61,553 bases of DNA from Myxococcota bacterium (GTDB lineage: Bacteria > Myxococcota_A > Polyangia > Polyangiales > JANWZI01), in NCBI GenBank assembly GCA_025054695.1, contig JANWZI010000011.1:1-61553 (forward strand), written 5' to 3'. A program made the translations under genes and the position numbers. Under the pieces are notes generated by a model. That model was not told where the DNA came from. It ran no database searches and saw only the letters and a list, made by a program, of their open reading frames with translations. Positions 42,386 through 49,987 of this stretch are shown here, piece by piece (positions within the stretch are counted from its first letter, which is position 1; each line of letters starts with the position of its first letter).

Positions 42386-43702
42386 TCAGACACGCTCGTG
42401 GAACGGCCCCTCCACCACGTACGTGATGCCCTCGTTCCGAGGCCCACCCCGTTGCGACGAGAAGTAGAGCCGCGTACCGCTCGGGTCGAACGCGGGTCCC
42501 GTGATCTCCGATCGATCCTGACCGACGATCTGAAGCAGCACGCGAAGCGAACCGTCGGGCAGCACGGCCACGATCTGCATGTCGCCGCCGTCCTCGGCCA
42601 CGAGCACGTCGCCGCAGCAGCTCACGGTCACGTTGTCGACGCCGCGCAGCTCCCCACGTCCGTCGTACAGGACGCGGATGCGCTGGCTCGCGCAGTCGTA
42701 CGCCCAGACGCGATGGTCTCCCTTCGTGGTGAAGTAGACGACGTCGTCGTGCCACCAGATGCCCTCGCCCCCGTCGAACGCCGTCGCTTCTTCGACTTGC
42801 CATCGCACGGGCGTCGAGCCGGTGAAGCCGGGGTCGGCAATCCGATGCCATCGCACCGACCCGTCGTCCGCTACCGAGGCCACTTCGAGTGTGCCCTCGC
42901 GCAGATCGGGCAGCGCGCGGGACGGCGTGAATCGGTAGAAGCAGCCGTCGGACTCGTCCTCGGTCATGTACAGGTGCCCCCGCATCGGATCGACCGCGAC
43001 GGCCTCGTGCTGAAACACACCGAGCGCCGCGCGGACCTGCGGGCGCTGCACTCCCCACGGATCGCACTCGAAGACGCGGCCGCGTTCGAACTCCTCGCAC
43101 GACAGCCAGCTCCCCCACGGTGTCATGCCGCCCGCGCAGTTGAACGAAGTGCCGTCGAGGATCCGCGCCGCGGATACGATTCGCCCCGACGCGTCGAAGC
43201 GAATGGCCCCGACGCCGCCGCTGATCCGTCCGATGCGCGGGATCTCGGAGTTGGACACGTAGATCCAGCCGCCGTCCATGGTCGGGAAGCATGCGCCTCC
43301 GTCCGGAGCAACGTGCCAGACGAGGTCGGTGCCGGGTACGGGCTCGCCGCTGCGCGCGACGACGCTGGAACGAAAGCCCGCCGGCAATCGCACGCCGTTC
43401 GAATCGGGCTCACCCAGCGGCCCGATCTCCGCGATTCGCGAGCGGAGCATCGGTCCCGCCGGCATCTCGTTGGGCGTGAACGGCGTCTCGGCCATCGCCG
43501 CGTCGGGCATCATCGAGGCCGAATCGCGTGGCTGCGCGTCCGTCGCATCCGCGGCTGCGTCCATCGGCCCCTCGCCGCCGTCTCGAGCGTTCGAGGAGGA
43601 CTTGGAACAGCCCAGCAGTCGTCGTCCGACCACAAGCGCGGCGAGACCGGCGAGCCCACCGGCCACCGCTTCGCGTCTTCCCCAGCGTCGCGCGGTGCTC
43701 AC
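42386..43702 (-). CDS. PhoX-like (DUF839) Tat-exported protein
   Basis: The twin-arginine signal RRWGRREAVAGGLAGLAAL is followed by an Asp/Ala linker with a Cys. The body matches DUF839/PhoX-type propellers: GVGAIRFDASGRIV, AGGMTPWGSWLSCEE, FQHEAVAVDPMRGHLYMTEDES and DNVTVSCCGDVLVAEDGG. PhoX enzymes are calcium/iron alkaline phosphatases; many DUF839 proteins have no tested activity. It has 438 residues from the GTG at 43702; an in-frame TTG 3 codons earlier is possible. Folded export fits a metal cofactor. Confidence 0.82.
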   Translation of the reverse strand: MSTARRWGRREAVAGGLAGLAALVVGRRLLGCSKSSSNARDGGEGPMDAAADATDAQPRDSASMMPDAAMAETPFTPNEMPAGPMLRSRIAEIGPLGEPDSNGVRLPAGFRSSVVARSGEPVPGTDLVWHVAPDGGACFPTMDGGWIYVSNSEIPRIGRISGGVGAIRFDASGRIVSAARILDGTSFNCAGGMTPWGSWLSCEEFERGRVFECDPWGVQRPQVRAALGVFQHEAVAVDPMRGHLYMTEDESDGCFYRFTPSRALPDLREGTLEVASVADDGSVRWHRIADPGFTGSTPVRWQVEEATAFDGGEGIWWHDDVVYFTTKGDHRVWAYDCASQRIRVLYDGRGELRGVDNVTVSCCGDVLVAEDGGDMQIVAVLPDGSLRVLLQIVGQDRSEITGPAFDPSGTRLYFSSQRGGPRNEGITYVVEGPFHERV

Positions 43703-43877
43703 GCTAGCCAAGATAGCACCGCGTCGCGCTGCGGCACGAGACGGAGCGGCGACGGAAAGGTGACGATGGCCACGGTCCGGTCACGCGGTCCGCTTGGCCC
43801 GCGAATCCGCGGAACGCTGCCAGCGCGCGGGAAGGCGTTTGCTGCGCCGAGACCTACCCCGAGGCCGCATCGGCGTC

Positions 43878-43890
43878 CGAGTCGCACTCG
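43878..43890. repeat. Hairpin-forming remnant of the hexamer family
   Basis: CGAGT-CGC-ACTCG, a perfect 5-bp inverted repeat, 78 bp after the stop of the nucleotidyltransferase (minus strand). The rest of the gap 43703-43968 shows no gene. Confidence 0.4.
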
Positions 43891-43968
43891 AGCGCCGAAA
43901 CCGAAGCCGGGCCCACGGCGAAGACGCCGCAGGAAGCTCGATCCGGCGTCGCGTCGGCCATGGAAAGG

Positions 43969-44913
43969 CTACGCGAACGACACCCGCCAGTGCCGGGTCA
44001 CGACGCTTCGCTCGACCGGCTCGTTGACGCGCACACCAGGCCAGACGATGCATTCGCGCAACCGCGCTGCGGGACCGATCCGTGCGCCCGGACCGACGAC
44101 GCAGCGCTCGAGCCTCGCGCCGGGATGCACGAAGGCATCGGAGTGAACGGCGGCCGTCGGCGCGCCTAAGGCGCCATCCACCGCGGCGAAGCAGGCCGCG
44201 GCGTAGCTCGCGGGCGTGCCGATGTCCCACCACGGGCCGTCGTCCACGACGGCGGCGACCACCCGCCCCTCGTCCACCCATCGGCGATACGCGCTCCGAA
44301 CGATGCAGCCGTCGAGCGGCATCTGCGCGAGCGCCTCGGGGTCGAGCACGTGCAATCCCGTGAACATGAGCGTCCGCAGCGGTTCTCCGCGCCGCTCGGG
44401 CCGTCCAAGCAGTCGGCGCACAATTCCTTCCCGGCATGCATCCGGCGGGCGCATCGCATCGAGGGGCGCGATGTCGACCGCGCCGTGCTCGACCGCACGC
44501 GGATCGGCTCGAAGCAGCATCGTCGCCACCGCGCCGGTACGCCGGTGCAGCTCGATCGCGCGCGACCAGTCGGACGCGCACACCACGTCGCCATTGACGA
44601 GCAGGACGGGCTCGCCGGGCTCGCACAGCCATGCACGCGCCGCGCGCGGCCCTCCCCCCGTGCCGAGGAGCCGCCCTTCGCGGAAGACGAACAGCGGGAC
44701 CGTCGCCGGCGCGAGCCGCTCGAGCATCGCCTCGGCGATCGGCGCGAGCGTGTGAAGGTTGATGCCGATCGCGCGCACGCCCGCGTCGACGAGGCGCTGC
44801 ACTCCGTGCGCGAGAAGCGGCTCGTGAGGCACCGGTAGAAACGCCTTGGGCCGTTCCAGAGTCAGGGGGCGGAGTCTCGTACCCAGCCCCGCGGCCAGGA
44901 TCATCGCGCGCAT
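43969..44913 (-). CDS. Sugar-1-phosphate nucleotidyltransferase
   Basis: The Rossmann-like N-terminus has MILAAGLGTRLRPLT and PKAFLPVPHEPLL (nucleotide and Lys motifs) and VLLVNGDVV (metal-binding Asp). WWDIGTPASYAAACFA and a C-terminal left-handed beta-helix stub (DAFVHPGARLERCVVGPGARIGPAARLRECIVWPGV) match mannose-1-phosphate guanylyltransferase/MurU/GlmU relatives. It has 314 residues from the ATG at 44913. It is the last gene of the MCE transporter operon, 42 bp after the MCE gene. The sugar and nucleotide cannot be told from sequence. Confidence 0.85.
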   Translation of the reverse strand: MRAMILAAGLGTRLRPLTLERPKAFLPVPHEPLLAHGVQRLVDAGVRAIGINLHTLAPIAEAMLERLAPATVPLFVFREGRLLGTGGGPRAARAWLCEPGEPVLLVNGDVVCASDWSRAIELHRRTGAVATMLLRADPRAVEHGAVDIAPLDAMRPPDACREGIVRRLLGRPERRGEPLRTLMFTGLHVLDPEALAQMPLDGCIVRSAYRRWVDEGRVVAAVVDDGPWWDIGTPASYAAACFAAVDGALGAPTAAVHSDAFVHPGARLERCVVGPGARIGPAARLRECIVWPGVRVNEPVERSVVTRHWRVSFA

Positions 44914-44955
44914 GCGCGCCGCTCGCCGCGCCGCGGAACGCACCGCCCGCCGCCG

Positions 44956-45969
44956 TCACTCGCGCCAGAACAGCTTCCACGGATTGTGCTTGAGATCACG
45001 CAGCAGCTCCTGGACGTCGTCGTAGATCTCCTCGTCGATGAGCAGCGCACCGACCGTGCCGCGTCCCGCGCGCACGTGCGCGACGATCTGACTCGCCTCG
45101 CCCACGGCCTCGTTCGCGCGCGTGACGAGCTCTGCCGTCTCGCGCAGCGTCGTGCGGACGGCCTCGCGCTCGTCCGGCCCGACCGTCGCCAGCACCTCGT
45201 CGGCGCGACCGACCGTCCGCCTCGTCTCGTCGAGCAGCGGCCCCAGGTGCGCCGCGAGAGCCGCGAGTGCCCGGTCGGCGCTGGCGAGCGCGCGGTCGAG
45301 CTCGCGGCTCTCGACGTGCTCGCGGGCGCGACGAACCAGCCGTGCGGCCTCGCCGCTCGCCGTCTCGACATTGGCGACGATCGACTCGATGCGGCCGCGC
45401 TGTCCCGTCACCAGCTCCCGCAGCGTACGGACGAGCGCCACCACGTCCTGCAGGAGCGTGCCGAAGGCGTCCCGGTTCTCGCGCAGCGCCCCGACCAGCG
45501 CCTCGAGCAGCTCGTAGCCGAGGGCGAGCGCCAGATCGAGGCGCGGCGGACCGACGCCGCGCACGACGCTTCCCTCGCGCAGCGGCGGCGCGTCGGGCGA
45601 TCCCGGATCGATGGCGACCACTTGCTCGCCGAGCACGCTCTGGCTCGTGACGTAGAAGAGCGCGTCCGCGCGCAGGGTCGCCATCACCTCCCTATCGATG
45701 GAGAGCCGCAGGCGGACGAGCGCGCGACGGCCCGTCGCCCGATCGACCGACGGTCCGAGATAGGCGATGTCCTCGACACGGCCCACGCGTGTGCCGGCCA
45801 CGAGCACCGGCGCGCCCGGTCGCACCGCGCCCGGGTTGTCGAAGTCGACGTGGAGCGTCGCTCCGCTCCCGAGGCGCACGTCGCCCAGCACGAGCAGGAA
45901 CCCCACGAGGATCGCGAGCGCCGCGAGCAACATCAGTCCGACGCGGGCCTCGAGCGAGAGCGCTTTCAC
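44956..45969 (-). CDS. mlaD: MCE-family (MlaD-like) lipid transport protein
   Basis: Periplasmic MCE-ring subunit that forms a lipid channel on an ABC permease. One N-terminal membrane helix (VGLMLLAALAILVGFLLVLG), the MCE domain (HVDFDNPGAVRPGAPVLVAGTRVGRVEDI, residues about 37-140, with YVTSQSVLGEQVVAIDPGSP), then a roughly 190-residue helical coiled-coil tail. It has 337 residues against 183 in E. coli MlaD, so the helical extension could form a longer barrel. GTG start with AGGAGG 7 bases upstream. It lies 109 bp after the second ATPase gene. Confidence 0.93.
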   Translation of the reverse strand: MKALSLEARVGLMLLAALAILVGFLLVLGDVRLGSGATLHVDFDNPGAVRPGAPVLVAGTRVGRVEDIAYLGPSVDRATGRRALVRLRLSIDREVMATLRADALFYVTSQSVLGEQVVAIDPGSPDAPPLREGSVVRGVGPPRLDLALALGYELLEALVGALRENRDAFGTLLQDVVALVRTLRELVTGQRGRIESIVANVETASGEAARLVRRAREHVESRELDRALASADRALAALAAHLGPLLDETRRTVGRADEVLATVGPDEREAVRTTLRETAELVTRANEAVGEASQIVAHVRAGRGTVGALLIDEEIYDDVQELLRDLKHNPWKLFWRE

Positions 45970-46078
45970 GATCGGCCTCCTGGCCGAGGGGACCCATACG
46001 CCAGGCGGCGGCCCCCGAGCGCTGTGCTGGACGGGAGGTGGCTGCGAGCCGCTGCAGTTCCTTGCATCCCCACGGTCT

Positions 46079-46831
46079 TCACGTGTCGAGCTCCATCGGC
46101 CCTTCGGCCCGGCCCTCGAGAAACTGGCGGACGATGCCGTCCGAGCTCGCGAAAAGTTCGGCAGGCGTTCCGAGCGCGTGCACGCGGCCTCGATACAGCA
46201 TCGCCACGCGATCGGCGACGGTCGCCACGCTCGTCCGGTCGTGCGAGACGACCAGGACGGTGAGCCGCCGCTCGTCGCACAGCGCGCGGACGAAGCGGTC
46301 CAGGCGACGCGCGCTGATCGGATCGAGCGAGGTCGTCGGCTCGTCGAGCAGCAGGTGGGTCGGCTCGAGCGTCAGAGCCCGCGCGATGGCCACGCGTTTG
46401 CGCGATCCGTCGCCGATTTCCGCGGGCCACGCGTCGGCCAGCTCCTCGATGCCGATGGACGCGAGCACGTCGCGCGCGCGTGCGCGCGCCTCGCGTAACG
46501 AGAGCCGCCCGTGGATCCGCAGCGGAAGCGCCACGTTGTCGAGGCAGCTCATCGAGTCGAACAGCGTCGAGGCCTGGAAGACCATCGCACAGCGGCGTCG
46601 CACGCGCCGCAACGCGCGCTCGTCCATCGCCGTGACCTCGTCGCCGTCGACCCACACCTGTCCCGCGTCCGGCCGCACGAACCCCACGGCCATCCGCGCC
46701 AGCACGCTCTTGCCGACCCCGGAGGCGCCGATCACAAAAAAGCACTCGCCCGCGCGAACTTCGAGGCTGACGTCGCGCAGCACGTGCCGCGCGCCGAAGG
46801 ACTTGCAGACGCCCACGTACCGCAGCGTCAC
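46079..46831 (-). CDS. mlaF: Mla-type ABC ATPase with degenerate signature motif
   Basis: ABC nucleotide-binding subunit, 250 residues. Walker A is GASGVGKS, the Q-loop MVFQASTLFDSM, Walker B LLLDEPTTSLDP, and the H-loop His is present in VVSHDR. The ABC signature, normally ELSGG(Q/M), reads EIGDGS (in WPAEIGDGSRKRVAIARAL), so the gamma-phosphate-contacting Ser and first Gly are gone. GTG start overlapping the permease stop. It is best explained as one half of a heterodimer with the other ATPase of this operon, which has the opposite defect. Confidence 0.92.
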   Translation of the reverse strand: MTLRYVGVCKSFGARHVLRDVSLEVRAGECFFVIGASGVGKSVLARMAVGFVRPDAGQVWVDGDEVTAMDERALRRVRRRCAMVFQASTLFDSMSCLDNVALPLRIHGRLSLREARARARDVLASIGIEELADAWPAEIGDGSRKRVAIARALTLEPTHLLLDEPTTSLDPISARRLDRFVRALCDERRLTVLVVSHDRTSVATVADRVAMLYRGRVHALGTPAELFASSDGIVRQFLEGRAEGPMELDT

Positions 46832-47625
46832 GGCGGCACCAGCAGGTACGCCGTCGTCGAGACGGCGAAGTTGAGCACGATGACCACGAGGCAGCTGCCG
46901 ACCACGGCCTCGGTCGTCGCGCGGCCGACGCCTTCCGACCCGCCGCGCGCCCGCAGCCCGCAGTGCGCCGAGACGATCGCGATGGCCGCCCCGTACAGCA
47001 CGCACTTGAGCAGACCGACGACGACGTCGGCCGGACGGACCAGGGCGAAGTTGGCGAAGGTATGCGGGTTGACGTCGAACAGGACCCACGCGGCGCCCAT
47101 CGCCGAGACCCACGCGACCGCGCTTCCCCAGATCAGTACGGCGCTGCCGGCCAGCACGCAGGCCACGAAACGCGGGACGACCAGCCAGTCGATGGGCTCG
47201 GCGCCGCTCATCCGCAGCGCGTCGATCTGGTCCGTCACCGCCATCGAACCCATCTCGGCGGCGATGCCCGCGCCGACGCGGGTCGCCAGCGGCATCGCGC
47301 CGATCGAGGGGCCCAGATCGCGCACGAGCAGCTCCGCGAACGTGGCGCCGAGCAGGCTGAGGTCGGGCAGCACGCGCAGCGCCTGCATCCCTGACTGGTA
47401 GACGAGGATGACGCCGATGAACCCCATGGTGACCGAAAGGAAGAACGCACTGCGATTGCCCACGGCATGCATCTGGGCGAGCAGCGCGCCCGGGTCGCGG
47501 CGTCCGACGAACAGCCAGTACAGCGTCTGACCGAGCAGCTGCGCCGCTTCGATCGGTCGATCCATCCACCGCGGCGCGCTCGCCGCGACGACGTCTGCAT
47601 CGTCGTGTCCCACTCCGAGCTGCAC
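46828..47625 (-). CDS. mlaE: MlaE-family ABC permease (first copy)
   Basis: Multi-spanning permease of the MlaE/YrbE family, 265 residues. An N-terminal elbow helix then FFLSVTMGFIGVILVYQSG, ATFAELLVRDLGPSIGAMPLATRVGAGIAAEMGSMAVTDQIDALRMSG (the family's EMG/DQIDAL signature) and further membrane helices to the end. GTG start, 3 bp after the second permease gene. Forms the membrane core under the MCE ring. Confidence 0.93.
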   Translation of the reverse strand: MQLGVGHDDADVVAASAPRWMDRPIEAAQLLGQTLYWLFVGRRDPGALLAQMHAVGNRSAFFLSVTMGFIGVILVYQSGMQALRVLPDLSLLGATFAELLVRDLGPSIGAMPLATRVGAGIAAEMGSMAVTDQIDALRMSGAEPIDWLVVPRFVACVLAGSAVLIWGSAVAWVSAMGAAWVLFDVNPHTFANFALVRPADVVVGLLKCVLYGAAIAIVSAHCGLRARGGSEGVGRATTEAVVGSCLVVIVLNFAVSTTAYLLVPP

Positions 47626-47628
47626 CGC

Positions 47629-48453
47629 TCACTCCAGAACGAACGTCGAGACGTAGTCGAGCACGAAGATCCCCGCCGCCGAGGCGACGACCGAGCTGTG
47701 CACGGCGCGTCCGACGCCCGGTGCGCCGCCGCGCACCGTCAGCCCGAAGTGACAGCTACACAGGCCGATCAACACGCCGAACACGGCCGACTTGACGCAC
47801 CCGACGAGAAAGTCCGCCGGCCCCAGCAGCTCGGTCATCGAGTGAACGAACGCGCGCGGATCGACGTCGAGCAGCAGCCACGACGTGGCCACGGCGCCCG
47901 TGATCGCGACCAGATCCCCGATCACGGTGAGCGCGACGATGGCGACGAGCATGGCGAGCAGGCGCGGCAGCACCAGGTGCTCGAGCGGATCGATGGCCAG
48001 CGCCCGCAACGCGTCCACCTGGTCCGTCACGGTCATCGTGCCCAGCTCGGCGGCCACGAACGCCCCCACCCGGCCGTTGAAGACGAGCGCGATGAGCAAC
48101 GGGCCCACCTCGCGCAACGTCGCGAAACCCGCGCCCCATCCGACGAGCTCGCGTGCCTCGAATCGCTGGACCATCGGCGCCGCCTGCACGACCATGATCG
48201 CCCCGGTGAACAGGGCCGTCGCCACGACCACGGCCAGCGATCCGCTCGTCATCCGGTCGAGCTGTCGGCCGAGCTCCAGCGCGTCGAGGCGCGGCGGAAG
48301 CAGCCGCCGGGCGGCGCGCGCAGCCAGCAGCCCGACGCCACCGAGCTGGATCGCGATGTCGAGCAGCGCCGCCCCGAGCGTCTCGAGCGGCCGTGCGGCT
48401 CCGTGTGCGTCCGCCTGCGAGGCGAACGGAGCGTCCGAGCCCGTGGGCGACAC
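47629..48453 (-). CDS. mlaE: MlaE-family ABC permease (second copy)
   Basis: A diverged paralogue of the adjacent permease, 274 residues. LAVVVATALFTGAIMVVQAAPMVQRF and FNGRVGAFVAAELGTMTVTDQVDALRALAIDPLEHLVLPRLLA carry the same ELG/DQVDAL signature, then membrane helices to SAAGIFVLDYVSTFVLE. GTG start with GAGG about 6 bases upstream, 8 bp after the first ATPase gene. The presence of two different permeases and two different ATPases implies a heteromeric transporter. Confidence 0.92.
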   Translation of the reverse strand: MSPTGSDAPFASQADAHGAARPLETLGAALLDIAIQLGGVGLLAARAARRLLPPRLDALELGRQLDRMTSGSLAVVVATALFTGAIMVVQAAPMVQRFEARELVGWGAGFATLREVGPLLIALVFNGRVGAFVAAELGTMTVTDQVDALRALAIDPLEHLVLPRLLAMLVAIVALTVIGDLVAITGAVATSWLLLDVDPRAFVHSMTELLGPADFLVGCVKSAVFGVLIGLCSCHFGLTVRGGAPGVGRAVHSSVVASAAGIFVLDYVSTFVLE

Positions 48454-48461
48454 GCGCGACC

Positions 48462-49199
48462 TCAGGCCCGCGCCTCGACCGACCGGCCGAACAGCTCGGC
48501 GACGATGGGCTCGTCGCTGTGGGCGGCGAGCACGGCGGGGCCATCGTAGACGATGCGCCCCTCGTGCAGCACGAGCAGCGCGTCGGCCACGCCGGCCACG
48601 GCCTGCACATCGCTCGAGACGACGAGCGCCGTGGCGCCCCGCGCACGCTGCTCGTGACGAACCATCTCGAGGATGCGCTGCCCGGTCACCGGGTCGAGCC
48701 CCGCGGTCGGCTCGTCGAACAGCAGCAGCGCCGGCTCGGCCGCGGTCGCCCGCGCGATGCCGACGCGTCGCTTCTGCCCGCCGGACAGCCCATGTACCGC
48801 GCGCGGCTCGTACCCCGCGAGCCCGACGGCGTGCAGCCGCTCGCTGACGCGAGCCGTCAGGCGCGGTTCGTCCCACCCCATGCGACGGAGCGGAAACGCG
48901 ACGTTTTCTCCGACGGTCATGAAGTCGAAGAGCGCGTGGTTCTGAAACAGCATCCCGATGCGCGACCGCAGTCGCGCCAGTCGTCGCGCATCCGCGCCGG
49001 TCACCGGCTCGCCGTCGATCTCGATTCGGCCTCGATCCGCGCGCTCGAGCCCCGCGACGAGCCGCAGCAAAAGGCTCTTTCCGCTCCCGCAGGGGCCCAC
49101 CAGGGCCGTCAGCGCGCCGGGGCGCAACACGAACCGGACGTCCCGCAAGACGGGGCGGCGGAACGACTTGCCGACGCCGTCGACGACGACCCCGATCAC
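48462..49199 (-). CDS. mlaF: Mla-type ABC ATPase lacking the H-loop histidine
   Basis: ABC subunit of 245 residues: Walker A GPCGSGKS, Q-loop MLFQNHALFDFM, a canonical signature LSGGQKRRVGIARA, Walker B LLLFDEPTAGLDP. The H-loop, usually VTHD or VSHD, reads VVSSDVQAV, so the catalytic switch His is Ser. GTG start overlapping the YscJ-like gene's stop. Together with the other ATPase (His present, signature broken) it would build one consensus and one degenerate ATP site. Confidence 0.92.
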   Translation of the reverse strand: MIGVVVDGVGKSFRRPVLRDVRFVLRPGALTALVGPCGSGKSLLLRLVAGLERADRGRIEIDGEPVTGADARRLARLRSRIGMLFQNHALFDFMTVGENVAFPLRRMGWDEPRLTARVSERLHAVGLAGYEPRAVHGLSGGQKRRVGIARATAAEPALLLFDEPTAGLDPVTGQRILEMVRHEQRARGATALVVSSDVQAVAGVADALLVLHEGRIVYDGPAVLAAHSDEPIVAELFGRSVEARA

Positions 49200-49984
49200 G
49201 ACGGCGCGGCGGGCGTGGGCGTCGACGGCGCGCCCGCGCTCCTCGAGCGGCGTCGTCGCACGAGCACGAAGACGAGCGCCCCGGCAAGCAGGAGGTTCGT
49301 GCCGAGCGCGGCGGCGGCGAGCGCCCGGAACGCGGGAAGGCTGCCCCGGGACACCGCGACGGGCCCCATGCGCACGAGCCCCGCCTCGGGTGCGGGCGCG
49401 CGCACCGCGGTGGCGACGGCGACGACGCTGACGTCCTCCGGGCGGAGCCCATCGACCGCTCCGGCGACCAGGGCGCGAACCGATGCCTCGTCCGGTGGCC
49501 GCGCATCGGCGCGGTGCCGAACGAGCACCGAGGCGCGCGGCCGAGGCGGTTCCTGGCCGGGAGCGCGAAGCGGCTGCGGCTCGGGCAACGCGACGTGGAC
49601 GCGCGCGTCGAGCACCCCGTCGACGCTTTCCAGACTGCGGGCGAGCTCGCCGCCGAGTGCCGCCGCAAGACGAGCGCGCTCCTCGACCGGAGTCGGAACC
49701 AGGCCACCGCCCCCGAACAGCTCCGTGAGACTCGTTTCCCGGACTCGCGGCAGCGAGACCGCGCGCAGCGCCACGAGCGCGCCCGGAACGTCCGCCTGGG
49801 CGGTACGCACCTCGAACCGCGCCTCGTCGCCCGTGCCGGTGCGTTCCTTGCTTGCCGCGATGCCCACGCGGTCGAGCGCGACGACGATCTCGTCGGCTTC
49901 CGTCTCGCTCAGTCCCGTGGCGACCGCGGCCTCGCATCCGGCCACGAGCCCGAGCATCCACGAGCACCAGGCCCCCGGGCGCAT
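49196..49984 (-). CDS. sctJ: YscJ/SctJ-like inner-membrane ring lipoprotein
   Basis: Lipoprotein signal MRPGAWCSWMLGLVAGC (Cys 17). Ring-building module 1 has LSETEADEIVVALDRVGIAASK and ALRAVSLPRVRETSLTELFGGGGLVPTP. Module 2 has LARSLESVDGVLDARVHVALPEPQ and ASVLVRHRADA. One C-terminal membrane helix (LAAAALGTNLLLAGALVFVLV) and a basic tail follow. This is the full layout of type III secretion YscJ/PrgK proteins, at the right length (262). No other secretion gene is in the window. It lies between a pseudokinase gene (3 bp) and the ATPase (overlap), so it belongs to the lipid transporter operon. Confidence 0.85.
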   Translation of the reverse strand: MRPGAWCSWMLGLVAGCEAAVATGLSETEADEIVVALDRVGIAASKERTGTGDEARFEVRTAQADVPGALVALRAVSLPRVRETSLTELFGGGGLVPTPVEERARLAAALGGELARSLESVDGVLDARVHVALPEPQPLRAPGQEPPRPRASVLVRHRADARPPDEASVRALVAGAVDGLRPEDVSVVAVATAVRAPAPEAGLVRMGPVAVSRGSLPAFRALAAAALGTNLLLAGALVFVLVRRRRSRSAGAPSTPTPAAPS

Positions 49985-49987
49985 CGC

